From Janibacter cremeus (GTDB lineage Bacteria; Actinomycetota; Actinomycetes; Actinomycetales; Dermatophilaceae): a DNA stretch of 64,000 nt. Under the pieces are notes generated by a model. That model was not told where the DNA came from. It ran no database searches and worked only from the letters and a program-made list of their open reading frames with translations. The stretch is taken from assembly GCF_013409205.1 (NCBI RefSeq), contig NZ_JACCAE010000001.1:1364001-1428000 (forward strand), written 5' to 3'. Below, one piece after another: positions 1-7,539 of this stretch (position 1 is the stretch's first letter; each line of letters opens with the position of its first letter). Made by a program: the position numbers and the translations under genes.

Positions 1-2
1 GC

Positions 3-233
3 AAGAAGGACACGGCAATCTCGATCAAGATCGCGGCGAAGGTGCAGCCGGTCCCTCCGGAGAACACGACGCCGTTCCCGTGGACTCCGGTGGAGTTCGT
101 GGGCCTGACGGCTCTCGCGTACGTGGACGACAACGGCAATCGGCCTCGGCTGGCGTGGTCCTTCCGTGCGGAGTCGTTGAAGGCTCCGGGCAAGCCTGCC
201 GCCTCCGGCTCGTCCGCGGAGAAGGCGGCTTGA
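3..233 (+). CDS. C-terminal part of a Pra-like replication/integration/excision activator (partial)
   Basis: The reading frame is open from base 3 to a TGA at 231-233, so this is the last ~76 residues of a protein starting upstream of the window. The visible part contains the stretch KIAAKVQPVPPE followed by TPVEFVGLTALAYVDDNG and a C-terminal SFRAESLKAPGK, which I recognise from AICE proteins annotated as plasmid replication, integration and excision activator (Pra family, about 110-130 aa). In pSAM2 Pra activates the rep-xis-int operon, and here it precedes exactly these genes. Family recognition is from memory of the conserved tail; the N-terminus is missing. Confidence 0.6.
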   Translation, partial: KKDTAISIKIAAKVQPVPPENTTPFPWTPVEFVGLTALAYVDDNGNRPRLAWSFRAESLKAPGKPAASGSSAEKAA

Positions 234-234
234 G

Positions 235-486
235 ATGGGACGGCCGGTGGGTGCAGCGGCGTGGGCGCACGCGCTGGGTGTGCACGAGAACGACGTGCCG
301 GGCGTGCTGTTCGGCCTGGTGCGTGCGCTGCGGGGCATCGATGAGCAGGTGATCAAGGTGCGCAGCCTCGTCCACTCGGGTCCGGACCCCGATCTGGACA
401 CCGCACTGCTCGTGATGGAGCGGGCAACGCACGAGGCCACCGCTCAGGTCGAGGACGCGCACCGGGAGGTCGTGCGCCATGCGTGA
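235..486 (+). CDS. Small hypothetical protein of the AICE
   Basis: An 83-residue protein starting at an ATG one base after the stop of the preceding gene and ending with an 8-base overlap with the FtsK-like gene, so it is very probably translationally coupled. It is acidic and predicted mostly helical (e.g. DTALLVMERATHEATAQVEDAHREV), with no membrane segment, cysteine pair or recognisable motif. Small ORFs of this kind commonly sit between pra and traSA in AICEs. No function can be assigned. Confidence 0.6.
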   Translation: MGRPVGAAAWAHALGVHENDVPGVLFGLVRALRGIDEQVIKVRSLVHSGPDPDLDTALLVMERATHEATAQVEDAHREVVRHA

Positions 487-1915
487 GCACCCGCAGCGGG
501 CACAGGGCGGTCTCGGCGATGACGTGGTTTCCGTTGTCGTGGAGGCCGCCCTGCGTGCGTGCTGGCTCCTCGTGCGCACGGCGTGGTGGCTGGCGGTATC
601 GGCGGTGCGTCACCCGGCGGCGGCGGTCGTGGCCGTGCTCGGGGTGCTGCTCTGGCGCATGGTCAGCCCGACCCTCGTCGTGGCCCTCGTCGTCGCTGCC
701 GCGCTGGGGCTCGTCGTGTGGCGGATGGTGTACCCGGCGTCGTTCGGGCGTCTGGTTCGTCCTCGGCTCTCGCAGGCGTGGCGGATGCCGGCCTATCGGC
801 TGTACTGGCCGCACGTGGCCAGTCGGTGCGGGCTGGTGGTGACCCCTCGGAGCGAGGAGCGCACGGAGTGCGAGGTGGCGAAGCTGCGTCGCCTCCAGGT
901 CACTCCGGCCGGGATTGAGCGGCTGCTGGTCCAGGTGCCGGTGGGTCTGACCTTCGATGACGTGGCGGCTCGGGTCGAGGCGGTTGGGCAGGCGTTCGGC
1001 TCGCGGTCGGCTCGGGTGGTGCGTGCTCGTCCTGGGCGGGTGTGGATCGAGTTGGTTCGTCGCGACGTGCTGGCACGCGTGGTCTCGCCCATCGCTTCGT
1101 CGGGCACGGACCTCGCGGGGCTGCCGGTGGGGTTGGCCGATGACGGCGGCGCGTGGCGGATGCGCCTGTCGGGCACGCACGCCTTGATCGCCGGGGCCAC
1201 GGGTTCCGGGAAGGGCTCGGTGCTGTGGTCGCTGATGGCGGGTCTCGCCCCCGCGCTGCGGGATGGCTGGGCGCAGGTGTGGGCCATCGACCCGAAGGGC
1301 GGAATGGAGCTTGGTCTCGGGCGGGGCTGCTTCGCGCGGTTCGAGGGCGGCGACGCGGAGGCGATGTGCGACCTCCTCGAGGAGGCGGTGAAGGTCAAGA
1401 GCGAGCGGGCGGCTCGGTTGGCGGACAGAGGACAGCGGCTGCACTCCCCTACGCCGGATGACCCGCATCTGGTGATCGTGGTGGACGAGCTGGCGACGTT
1501 GACCGCCTTTGCCGAGCGGGCCGTGACGCGCCGCATCGATCAGGCGATGGGTCTCCTGCTCACGCAGGGCCGCGCGGTCGGTATCAGTGTCGTGGCGGCG
1601 GTGCAGGACCCCGGCAAGGACGTGGTGACGTGGCGGGACCTCTTCCCGACCCGGATCGCGCTGAGGGTGGACAACCCGATCCAGGTCGACATGGTGCTCG
1701 GCGAAGGAGCGCGGGACAGCGGTGCCCGGGCCGACGAGATCAGCGAGCTGATGCCCGGTGTCGGGTACGTCCGGGTCGAGGGCACTCGCGCGATCCGTCG
1801 TGTGCGGGCGGCGTACCTCGCCGATGACGACGTGGTGGAGCTGTCGGACAGCATTCCCTCGCACGCGCCTCTCGGCCAGGGCGAGGAGACCGACGAGGGT
1901 GGTAAGGCGGCATGA
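479..1915 (+). CDS. FtsK/SpoIIIE-type DNA translocase, AICE conjugation protein (TraSA/TraB-like)
   Basis: A 478-aa protein expected to move double-stranded element DNA between mycelia or cells, the single-protein transfer mechanism of AICEs. Two hydrophobic segments lie near residues 22-60 and 63-85 (membrane anchor). Walker A GATGSGKG is at about residue 238-245 and Walker B LVIVVDELA at about 331-339, in the usual FtsK arrangement, followed by a conserved AVQDPGKD segment. Length fits TraSA-class proteins rather than chromosomal FtsK (>700 aa, with a gamma domain). The start ATG overlaps the upstream stop (ATGCGTGA), and the 3' end overlaps the WhiB-like gene as ATGA. Confidence 0.9.
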   Translation: MREHPQRAQGGLGDDVVSVVVEAALRACWLLVRTAWWLAVSAVRHPAAAVVAVLGVLLWRMVSPTLVVALVVAAALGLVVWRMVYPASFGRLVRPRLSQAWRMPAYRLYWPHVASRCGLVVTPRSEERTECEVAKLRRLQVTPAGIERLLVQVPVGLTFDDVAARVEAVGQAFGSRSARVVRARPGRVWIELVRRDVLARVVSPIASSGTDLAGLPVGLADDGGAWRMRLSGTHALIAGATGSGKGSVLWSLMAGLAPALRDGWAQVWAIDPKGGMELGLGRGCFARFEGGDAEAMCDLLEEAVKVKSERAARLADRGQRLHSPTPDDPHLVIVVDELATLTAFAERAVTRRIDQAMGLLLTQGRAVGISVVAAVQDPGKDVVTWRDLFPTRIALRVDNPIQVDMVLGEGARDSGARADEISELMPGVGYVRVEGTRAIRRVRAAYLADDDVVELSDSIPSHAPLGQGEETDEGGKAA

Positions 1916-2322
1916 GCCGGGCTCGGGGTACGCAGATCGGCAACGGCGTGAGTCGCGACGTGCGGCAGCGTGTCTACGGCACGCCGGTTGACGGGGTCAC
2001 GGCATCGCCCTCTCTGGCATCACGGCTCGATGCGTGGGGATGGCGCGTCGACGGGGTGTGCACGGACGCTGCGGACGACGGTGCTGCATGGTTCGCCCAG
2101 GACGGCTCGTTGGCCTCCCGTGCTGCTCGGCGGGCCTGTCGGTCGTGCCCGGTGCAGCGGGTGTGCTTGGCGTCGGCGTTGTGGTTCGGCGAGGAGTACG
2201 GCATCTGGGGTGGCACCACCCCGGAGCAACGGGAGGCGATGACCACGCGGCTCCTTCGCGGAGAATCCCTCGACGGTGTTGTCAGGTGGGGCATCGACGA
2301 GGACCGGGATGCAACGGCCTGA
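1912..2322 (+). CDS. WhiB-family iron-sulfur regulator carried by the AICE
   Basis: A 136-aa protein with the four-cysteine signature of Wbl proteins: Cys50, Cys76, Cys79 and Cys85 (C-x25-C-x2-C-x5-C), expected to ligate a [4Fe-4S] cluster, followed by the family turn EYGIWGGTTPEQR at about residues 95-107. Wbl proteins bind the sigma-A region 4 domain and modulate transcription in response to redox or NO. Start ATG overlaps the ftsK-like stop (ATGA). Its 3' end overlaps the rep start by 14 bases if rep starts at 2309. Sitting inside the transfer/replication operon, it may control the element or the host; that is inference. Confidence 0.85.
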   Translation: MSRARGTQIGNGVSRDVRQRVYGTPVDGVTASPSLASRLDAWGWRVDGVCTDAADDGAAWFAQDGSLASRAARRACRSCPVQRVCLASALWFGEEYGIWGGTTPEQREAMTTRLLRGESLDGVVRWGIDEDRDATA

Positions 2323-3802
2323 CACTGCGCCCTCGGTCGGGACCTCGCATGCCGGGTTCCCGGGGTACAGCGAGGCATCACCCCTCGACCTCGACCACCT
2401 CGGGGCAGCGGCGCGACAGGGGATGGTGGACCGCCTCGTGGGCGGCACCTTCGATGCCTGGGCGGATGTGGCCTCCCGGGTGGGCCACTGCGCGCAACCG
2501 ATCAAGCTGGTCGGATCCTCCAGTCGGGTGGACCGGGCCACGGGCGAGGTGGTCTCCAGCTACTCCTCGGCGCAGGAGCCCTTCGGGGTGACGTACGTGC
2601 GGTGCGGCAACCGGCGTGCGAGTGTCTGCCCGGCGTGCTCGCGGATCTACGCCCGCGACACCTTCGAGATGATCCGGGCCGGGGTGGTCGGCGGCAAGAG
2701 CGTGCCGGAACAGGTCAGTGGCAACCCGCTGGTCTTCTTCACCCTGACGGCTCCCTCCTTCGGTCCGGTGCACACGGCGAAGGGCGGGCAGCGGTGCCGT
2801 CCTCGGGATGGGCACGCGGTGTGCGAGCACGATCGTCCGGTGGCGTGCTGGCAGGCGCACGAGAGCGACGACCTCGACGTGGGGACGCCGATCTGCTCGG
2901 ACTGCTACGACTACGAGGCGCATGCCATCTGGCAGTGGTGGGCTCCCGAGCTGTGGCGGCGCTTCACGATCACGACCCGTCGTGTGATCGCTCGGGCGAT
3001 GGGGGTTCCGGACTCGCGGCTGCGAGAGGTCGCGACTTTGCAGTACGCGAAGGTCGCCGAGTACCAAGCACGGGGTGTGGTCCACTTCCACGCTCTGGTT
3101 CGGCTCGACGGGCCAAAGGCACTGGAGGGGTTCGCGCCTGCCCCCGCCTCGGCCACTCCATCCGTCCTGGCCGGGTGGCTCGAGGACGCTGCCCAGCGGG
3201 TGCACTTCGACGCTCCGCCGTGCGGTGGCCATGACGCGGGCCGGCTGCGCTTCGGCGCCCAGGTCGACGCTCGCTCGGTGACCGCGACACGACGAGATGA
3301 CCCTGACGCTCCGCTGGTGGGTGAGCAGGTCGCCGGCTATCTGGCGAAGTACGCGACGAAGGCGGCCGCGGACACCAGCGCTAAGCGGCGTGAGTCCTGG
3401 CACTACCGGCGGCTGCGGGCCACGATCATTGACCTCGCCGACGAGCGGGTGGCGGGCGATGACTACGGGCTGATGGGCAAGTGGGCGCACATGCTCGGCT
3501 TCCGGGGGCACTTCTCCAGCAAGTCGCGGTGCTACTCGATCACGCTGGGCGCCCTTCGCCGGGCGCGGCAGCGGTGGCAACGGATCGCCGCCGACAGTGC
3601 TCGTGACGGCCGGGAGATGCCGGTCCTGGACTTCGCCGACCTCATCGCCGACGACGAGGAGGAGACCACGCTCGTCGTCGGCTCCTGGAACTACGTCGGC
3701 ACCGGCTGGGATACCGACGCGGACACCGCCCTCGCGCTTGCCGCGGCTGATCGTGCCCGCGCCTATGACCAGTGGCGAGCCGAGACCGCAAGGACGGCAT
3801 AA
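2309..3802 (+). CDS. RepSA-type rolling-circle replication initiator
   Basis: About 497 aa from the ATG at 2309 (an upstream in-frame GTG at 2276 lies deeper inside the WhiB gene and is less likely). Near residue 143 it has FFTLTAPSFGPVH and near residue 258 the HFHALVRLD strand, the His-hydrophobic-His metal motif of HUH-like initiators. GYLAKYATKAA near residue 343 supplies tyrosines at the position of the nicking residue. A CGNRRASVCPAC segment near residue 98 looks like a zinc ribbon. This is the layout of pSAM2 RepSA and related AICE initiators, which nick a double-strand origin after excision. A 32-base gap with a strong ribosome site separates it from xis. Confidence 0.88.
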   Translation: MQRPDTAPSVGTSHAGFPGYSEASPLDLDHLGAAARQGMVDRLVGGTFDAWADVASRVGHCAQPIKLVGSSSRVDRATGEVVSSYSSAQEPFGVTYVRCGNRRASVCPACSRIYARDTFEMIRAGVVGGKSVPEQVSGNPLVFFTLTAPSFGPVHTAKGGQRCRPRDGHAVCEHDRPVACWQAHESDDLDVGTPICSDCYDYEAHAIWQWWAPELWRRFTITTRRVIARAMGVPDSRLREVATLQYAKVAEYQARGVVHFHALVRLDGPKALEGFAPAPASATPSVLAGWLEDAAQRVHFDAPPCGGHDAGRLRFGAQVDARSVTATRRDDPDAPLVGEQVAGYLAKYATKAAADTSAKRRESWHYRRLRATIIDLADERVAGDDYGLMGKWAHMLGFRGHFSSKSRCYSITLGALRRARQRWQRIAADSARDGREMPVLDFADLIADDEEETTLVVGSWNYVGTGWDTDADTALALAAADRARAYDQWRAETARTA

Positions 3803-3834
3803 CCAGCAGGACAGAACGAGAGAAGGAGAGTCAG

Positions 3835-4020
3835 ATGTGCAATCGACATGACCCGCTGTGGACCATTCAGGACGTGGCGACGTTCCTCGGGATACCCGTG
3901 GGCACGCTCTACGACTGGCGCTGCCGTGGTGAGGGACCGCCCGCCTTCAAGGTCGGTCGGCGGCTGCGCTACCGCGAGACCGACGTCTTCGCGTGGCTCG
4001 AAGAGCAGACGGCAGCGTGA
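3835..4020 (+). CDS. xis: Excisionase, helix-turn-helix (MerR/HTH_17-like)
   Basis: A 61-aa protein starting at ATG 3835, preceded by the strong ribosome site GAAGGAGAG seven bases upstream; this choice is better than a longer in-frame start that would run into the rep gene. The sequence TIQDVATFLGIPVGTLYDWR is a winged-helix DNA-binding motif, followed by the family ending PPAFKVGRRLRYRETDVFAWL. Such proteins are recombination directionality factors that bias the integrase to excision. It lies 3 bases before the integrase, as in pSAM2-type elements. Confidence 0.9.
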   Translation: MCNRHDPLWTIQDVATFLGIPVGTLYDWRCRGEGPPAFKVGRRLRYRETDVFAWLEEQTAA

Positions 4021-4023
4021 GCC

Positions 4024-5244
4024 GTGGGACGTCAGGGACTGGCCCCTGGTGAGTGGGGCTCGATATCGACGGTACGGGTGATCACTGCCTCCGGGACGGC
4101 CTACAAGAGCCGCGCATGGTTCCGGGGCTTCGACGGTCGTCGCCGTCGTATGGAGCGTTGGGGTACCTCGCAAGCGGCGTCGCAGCGTGCGTTGGCCACC
4201 GCGTTGCAGGATGCCGCGACGGCGGGCGTGGGTCGGCTGACCGCGCGAGACACCTTGGACGAGGCGGTGCGGCAGTGGTTGGACGATCTGGAGCAGCTGG
4301 TGCGGATGGATCAGCGGTCACCGGGCACGGTGCAGACCTATCGGCGGCAGTGGAAGCGCAGTGTCTCTCCGGCCTTGGGCAATCTGCGGCTGGGTGAGGT
4401 GACCACGCCGGTCGTGGATCGCTTCCTGGTCGATCTGCACGAGCGGGTGGGGCCGGCGACCTCGCGCACGGCCCGTGCGGTGATCTCCGGCGCGATGGGC
4501 CGTGCGGTGCGTGAGGGCGCGATTCGCTTCAACCCCACTCGGGAGGTTCGCCGCCTGAGCACTGCTCCGCGTCGTCGGCCTCGGGCGCTGACCGAGCAGG
4601 AGCGGGCGGCATGGTTCCTCGCGGTGACCCGTGACCCACGTGCGGTCTCGCGTGACCTGCCGGACCTGTGCGCCTTCATGCTGGCCACGGGTCTGCGGCT
4701 CGGCGAGGTCGTCGCGGTCCTGTGGTCGGAGATCGACCTGGAGGAGGGTGCCGTGGACGTGACCTCGACATTGATCCGGGTGACCGGGCAGGGCGTCATC
4801 CGCAAGGCCACGAAGTCGTCCGCGGGGCAGCGCCGCCTCCCCCTTCCGCGGTGGTGCGTGGCGATGCTGCGGCGGCGTGCTGAGGTCGGGGTCGGCCCGG
4901 ATGAGCCGGTCTTCGGCACGATCGACGGGGGCTTTCGTGAGCCGCGTACGGTCAGCCGCTGGCTTCACGAGGTCCGCGCGGACAGTGACCTGGAGTGGGT
5001 GACCTCGCACGCATGGCGCAAGACGACGGCGAGCATCCTCGACGGGTCGGGCGTGACCGCGCGGATCATCGCCGACCAGCTCGGCCACTCGCGGGTGTCG
5101 ATGACCCAGGACGTCTACCTCGGGCGCGGCGAGCAGGATCCTCGGGTGCTCGCGGCGCTCGAAGCGGCGAACCCACGGCCCCCTTCGCTACCCCAAAGTG
5201 GAGGCCAAAGTGGAGGCTTGGACGACGTAGAGGGCGGTGACTGA
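4024..5244 (+). CDS. int: Tyrosine-type site-specific integrase of the AICE
   Basis: A 406-aa tyrosine recombinase with GTG start directly after xis. The N-terminal SAM-like core-binding domain (residues ~75-165) precedes the catalytic domain. Catalytic residues are visible: Arg225 in ATGLRLGE, His329 and Arg332 in HAWRKT, His355 in QLGHSRVSM and Tyr365 in DVYLGRGE. It is expected to recombine attP with the 3' end of tRNA-Thr(UGU), located 20 bases beyond its stop codon. The last codons include a 12-bp tandem duplication (5193-5216) adding a repeated SGGQ. Intact length and residues suggest activity. Confidence 0.95.
   Translation: MGRQGLAPGEWGSISTVRVITASGTAYKSRAWFRGFDGRRRRMERWGTSQAASQRALATALQDAATAGVGRLTARDTLDEAVRQWLDDLEQLVRMDQRSPGTVQTYRRQWKRSVSPALGNLRLGEVTTPVVDRFLVDLHERVGPATSRTARAVISGAMGRAVREGAIRFNPTREVRRLSTAPRRRPRALTEQERAAWFLAVTRDPRAVSRDLPDLCAFMLATGLRLGEVVAVLWSEIDLEEGAVDVTSTLIRVTGQGVIRKATKSSAGQRRLPLPRWCVAMLRRRAEVGVGPDEPVFGTIDGGFREPRTVSRWLHEVRADSDLEWVTSHAWRKTTASILDGSGVTARIIADQLGHSRVSMTQDVYLGRGEQDPRVLAALEAANPRPPSLPQSGGQSGGLDDVEGGD
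5193..5216 (+). repeat. 12-bp tandem duplication at the 3' end of int
   Basis: CCAAAGTGGAGG occurs twice head to tail, at 5193-5204 and 5205-5216, in the last codons of the integrase and about 50-70 bases from the attachment site. Repeats in this position can be arm-type integrase binding sites. It could also be replication slippage. Confidence 0.6.
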
Positions 5245-5264
5245 CGTGTCTGCCCTGCTCAGAG

Positions 5265-5337
5265 AGCTGGCGGGGGGACTCGAACCCCCAACCACCTGTT
5301 TACAAGACAGGTGCGCTGCCAATTGCGCCACGCCAGC
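5265..5337 (-). tRNA. tRNA-Thr (anticodon TGT)
   Basis: On the minus strand a 73-base tRNA folds completely. The 7-bp acceptor GCTGGCG/CGCCAGC is followed by discriminator T. The D arm is GCGC with loop AATTGGCA. The anticodon arm CCTGT/ACAGG has loop CTTGTAA, giving anticodon TGT. The T arm is GGGGG with loop TTCGAGT. CCA is not encoded. The 3' half faces the integrase gene, so this gene is the probable integration site and its 3' end would be regenerated by the attachment core. No CRISPR or other RNA is near. Confidence 0.95.
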
Positions 5338-5408
5338 GTGCCCGGCGGATGAAAACCGGGACCGCGGCATCGTAGCCCGCGGCCCCGGCCTTCACCGAGT
5401 CAGTCTCG

Positions 5409-6125
5409 TCAGAGGACGTGGCGGTTGAGGAAGCTCTGCAGGCGCGTGGTCGTCTGCGGCCCCCAGATGCCGTCGACGCTGGCGCCAACCTTGCGCTGCA
5501 GGGCGCTGGTCGTGATCGGGCCGATGACACTGTCGCGGTTGACGCCGAGCTTGCCCTGGAGGGCGGAGCGGTCGCGGGCGCTGAGGCGGCCGTCCTGCGG
5601 CTGTCCGACCCACTTCTGGATCGCGGCGTTGGTCTTCGGGCCACGGACGCCGTCCACGGCGAGCGCGCCGCTGACGGTGGTGCGGCCGGAGTCACGCGAC
5701 GCGCGCTCCTGGCCGGTGTGCGGGTCGACCGCGAGGCCGTTGGCGACCGTCAGCCCGGCCCGCACCGAGCAGACCGGCCAGGCGCCCGGGCCCTGGACCT
5801 TGAGGACCTCCTGGGCGATCTCGATCTGCTGGCCCTTGGTGGCACGGTCAGCGGTGTAGGCGTACTTCTGCCCACCGAAGCCCTTCCACGTCTGGAAGGA
5901 GAACTGCAGGCCGCCGTAGTAGCCGTTGCCGGTGTTGATGCTCCAGTTGTTCGTCGACTCGCACTTGGCCACGCGATCCCAGACGGTCCCGGAAGCGCCT
6001 GCACCGCTGGCGACGACGACTCCTCCGGCCGCGAGCGCACCCACGGTCAGGGTGGCGCCGGTGATCTTCAGCCGACGGCCACGGCGCGACGCCGGCTGAT
6101 CGGGGAAGTCGTTGGTGCTGAACAT
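5409..6125 (-). CDS. Rpf-like resuscitation-promoting factor/transglycosylase with peptidoglycan-binding-like repeats
   Basis: A 238-aa exported protein. After a basic N-terminus a hydrophobic signal segment spans residues ~22-45. The Rpf lysozyme-like domain starts at TVWDRVAKCESTNNW with the catalytic glutamate at Glu56 and continues through NTGNGYYGGLQFSFQTW. The C-terminal half (about 145-238) holds peptidoglycan-binding-like repeats marked by VDGVRGPKT and VDGIWGPQT. Rpf enzymes cleave glycan strands and promote regrowth from dormancy. Start ATG 6125 has AAGGGA upstream. Its upstream region carries GTCAC, GTTGCC and GTAAC half-sites. A paralogue lies at 6629-7408, and the two are separated by a repeat array. 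Confidence 0.9.
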   Translation of the reverse strand: MFSTNDFPDQPASRRGRRLKITGATLTVGALAAGGVVVASGAGASGTVWDRVAKCESTNNWSINTGNGYYGGLQFSFQTWKGFGGQKYAYTADRATKGQQIEIAQEVLKVQGPGAWPVCSVRAGLTVANGLAVDPHTGQERASRDSGRTTVSGALAVDGVRGPKTNAAIQKWVGQPQDGRLSARDRSALQGKLGVNRDSVIGPITTSALQRKVGASVDGIWGPQTTTRLQSFLNRHVL

Positions 6126-6236
6126 GGAAAGTCCCTTCAGGCAGAGCGCGGGCAGGGGTCCCGCACAGGTCCGTCAGCGACGCTAGAGACTCATGAGTCA
6201 CACAAACAACAGTTGCCACATAAATACAGACTTGTA

Positions 6237-6556
6237 ACTCCACTCGCAGGGGCTCACGGTCGCGGGGCGACCTGCGCCCCCGCGCACCCCCGCGCATCAC
6301 ACTCCACTCGCAGGGGCTCACGGTCGCGGGGCGACCTGCGCCCCCGCGCACCCCCGCGCATCACACTCCACTCGCAGGGGCTCACGGTCGCGGGGCGACC
6401 TGCGCCCCCGCGCACCCCCGCGCATCACACTCCACTCGCAGGGGCTCACGGTCGCGGGGCGACCTGCGCCCCCACGCACCCCCGCGCATCACACTCCACT
6501 CGCAGGGGCTCACGGTCGCGGGGCGACCTGCGCCCCCACGCACCCCCGCGCATCAC
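6237..6556 (+). repeat. Five perfect-length 64-bp tandem repeats between two rpf genes
   Basis: Units start at 6237, 6301, 6365, 6429 and 6493 with exact 64-base spacing and no spacers. Each contains the inverted repeat GGTCGC-GGG-GCGACC. Units 4 and 5 share one G-to-A change (CCCCCACGC for CCCCCGCGC). This array fills most of the gene-free stretch 6126-6628, upstream of the 5409-6125 gene and downstream of the 6629-7408 gene. Confidence 0.97.
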
Positions 6557-6571
6557 ACCGCCCGGACATGA

Positions 6572-6611
6572 CGAAGGGGGCGCCGCACCCGTAGGTGCGA
6601 CGCCCCCTTCG
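6572..6611 (-). terminator. Hairpin terminator of the second rpf gene
   Basis: An 11-bp stem CGAAGGGGGCG/CGCCCCCTTCG, one mismatch, then CGCACC/GGTGCG around a CGTA loop, located 18 bases past the stop of the minus-strand rpf gene. No T-run follows, as is common in high-GC actinobacteria. It has the same architecture as the hairpin at 15636-15675. Confidence 0.75.
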
Positions 6612-6628
6612 AGGGTGCTGAGTCAGGC

Positions 6629-7408
6629 TCAGTTGTTGTTGAGGTACGTCTGCAGCGCAGCGGTGGTCTTCGGACCCCAGATGCCGTCCTGCGTCGCACC
6701 AACGACACCCTGGAGGGCGCTGGTCGTGACCGGGCCGACGACGCCGTCCTGGGCGGTGCCGACCTTGGCCTGGAGGGCCTTGATGTCGCTGGAGCTCAGG
6801 TTGCTGTCGACGCTGCCGCCGACCCACTTCTCGACGGCGGCCTTGCTGTTCGGGCCGAAGATGCCGTCAACGGCGAGCCCACCGGAGCGGGCCTCGCTGC
6901 GGGAGGCGCCCTGGTCAGCGGAGCGCTCCTGCGTCTGCTGCGGAGCGGCGGGCTCGGGCGCCGGGGCCGGAGCCGACTCCTGCGTCGGGGCCGGAGCGGA
7001 GGAGCCGCCGGTCATGCCGTTGGCCGTGGTGAGGCCGGCCTTCTGCGAGCAGACGGGCCAAGCGCCGGGGCCCTGCGTCTGCAGGACCTTCTGCGCGATC
7101 TCGATCTGCTGGCCCTTGGTGGCCTGGTTCGCCTGCGCGGCGTACTTGCCGCCACCGAAGCCCTGCCAGGTCTGGGTGGTGAACTGGAGGCCACCGTAGA
7201 AACCGTTGCCGGTGTTGATGGACCAGTTGCCGCCGCTCTCACACTGTGCGACTGCGTCCCAGACGCCGCTGGACGTCGAGGCGCTCGCGGTGGAGGCGGA
7301 GGCGATGGAGCCGACGGCTGCGGTGGCACCTGCAACCGCGACACCGGCGATCCGCCGGCGGGTCGGGGAGGCGGCAACGGCCGTGACGTGCTTGGGGGAG
7401 TAGAACAT
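6629..7408 (-). CDS. Second Rpf-like transglycosylase with linker and peptidoglycan-binding-like repeats
   Basis: A 259-aa exported protein from ATG 7408 (a GTG at 7429 is in frame but would add a weak leader). The signal segment lies at ~19-45 and the Rpf domain begins at [15 protein letters not shown] with catalytic Glu57. A Pro/Ala/Glu-rich linker (residues ~135-165) separates it from C-terminal repeats with [20 protein letters not shown] and [10 protein letters not shown], resembling peptidoglycan-binding units. It is closely similar to the 5409-6125 product, so the pair is a tandem duplication. Its upstream region holds a series of 11-bp direct repeats (7493-7536) suitable for an OmpR-family regulator. 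Confidence 0.9.
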   Translation of the reverse strand: MFYSPKHVTAVAASPTRRRIAGVAVAGATAAVGSIASASTASASTSSGVWDAVAQCESGGNWSINTGNGFYGGLQFTTQTWQGFGGGKYAAQANQATKGQQIEIAQKVLQTQGPGAWPVCSQKAGLTTANGMTGGSSAPAPTQESAPAPAPEPAAPQQTQERSADQGASRSEARSGGLAVDGIFGPNSKAAVEKWVGGSVDSNLSSSDIKALQAKVGTAQDGVVGPVTTSALQGVVGATQDGIWGPKTTAALQTYLNNN

Positions 7409-7492
7409 GCTGGTGGGTTTTCCTTCCACGGAGTTCAGGGGGCTTCGTGGTGAAGCTGCCAGAAGGTCTGGCTCAATCGCGGACGTTGGAAC

Positions 7493-7536
7493 GTTACCGT
7501 CCTGTGACCAAACAGGTCAAACCTCGTTACCAAGTA
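7493..7536 (-). promoter_or_regulatory. 11-bp direct repeats upstream of the second rpf gene (candidate MtrA-type box)
   Basis: Read on the plus strand, GTTACC (7493), GTGACC (7504), GGTCAA (7515) and GTTACC (7526) start exactly 11 bases apart, followed by GTAACG at 7534. OmpR-family response regulators bind 11-bp direct repeats, and MtrA is known to bind GTNAC-type repeats and control cell-wall hydrolase genes in actinobacteria. The spacing is seen; the regulator is inferred. Confidence 0.45.
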
Positions 7537-7539
7537 ACG

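Larger units (their letters stand above)
1..5264 (+). mobile_element. Right end of a pSAM2-type actinobacterial integrative and conjugative element (AICE)
   Basis: All genes from the left edge to the integrase run on the plus strand in the order partial Pra-like activator, small ORF, FtsK/TraSA translocase, WhiB-like protein, RepSA-type initiator, excisionase, tyrosine integrase. This replication/transfer/integration module is the known layout of AICEs such as pSAM2. The integrase stops 20 bases before the 3' end of tRNA-Thr, the usual attachment position. The left end and second attachment site are outside the window, so size and att core cannot be given. Several genes overlap by 4-14 bases, suggesting one transcript. 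No truncated gene is seen apart from the edge, so the element could be functional. Confidence 0.88.

Noticed and set aside
6126-6236. c-di-AMP riboswitch (ydaO type), often found before rpf genes
   Set aside because: The untranslated space is only about 110 bases, and the conserved stems of that riboswitch could not be recognised.
6237-6556. Possible CRISPR array
   Set aside because: The 64-bp units are directly adjacent with no unique spacers and there are no cas genes.
5418-7199. Long plus-strand open frame (593 codons) across both rpf genes
   Set aside because: It runs antisense through two recognisable rpf genes and the repeat array; the high GC content keeps antisense frames open and the translation is low-complexity.
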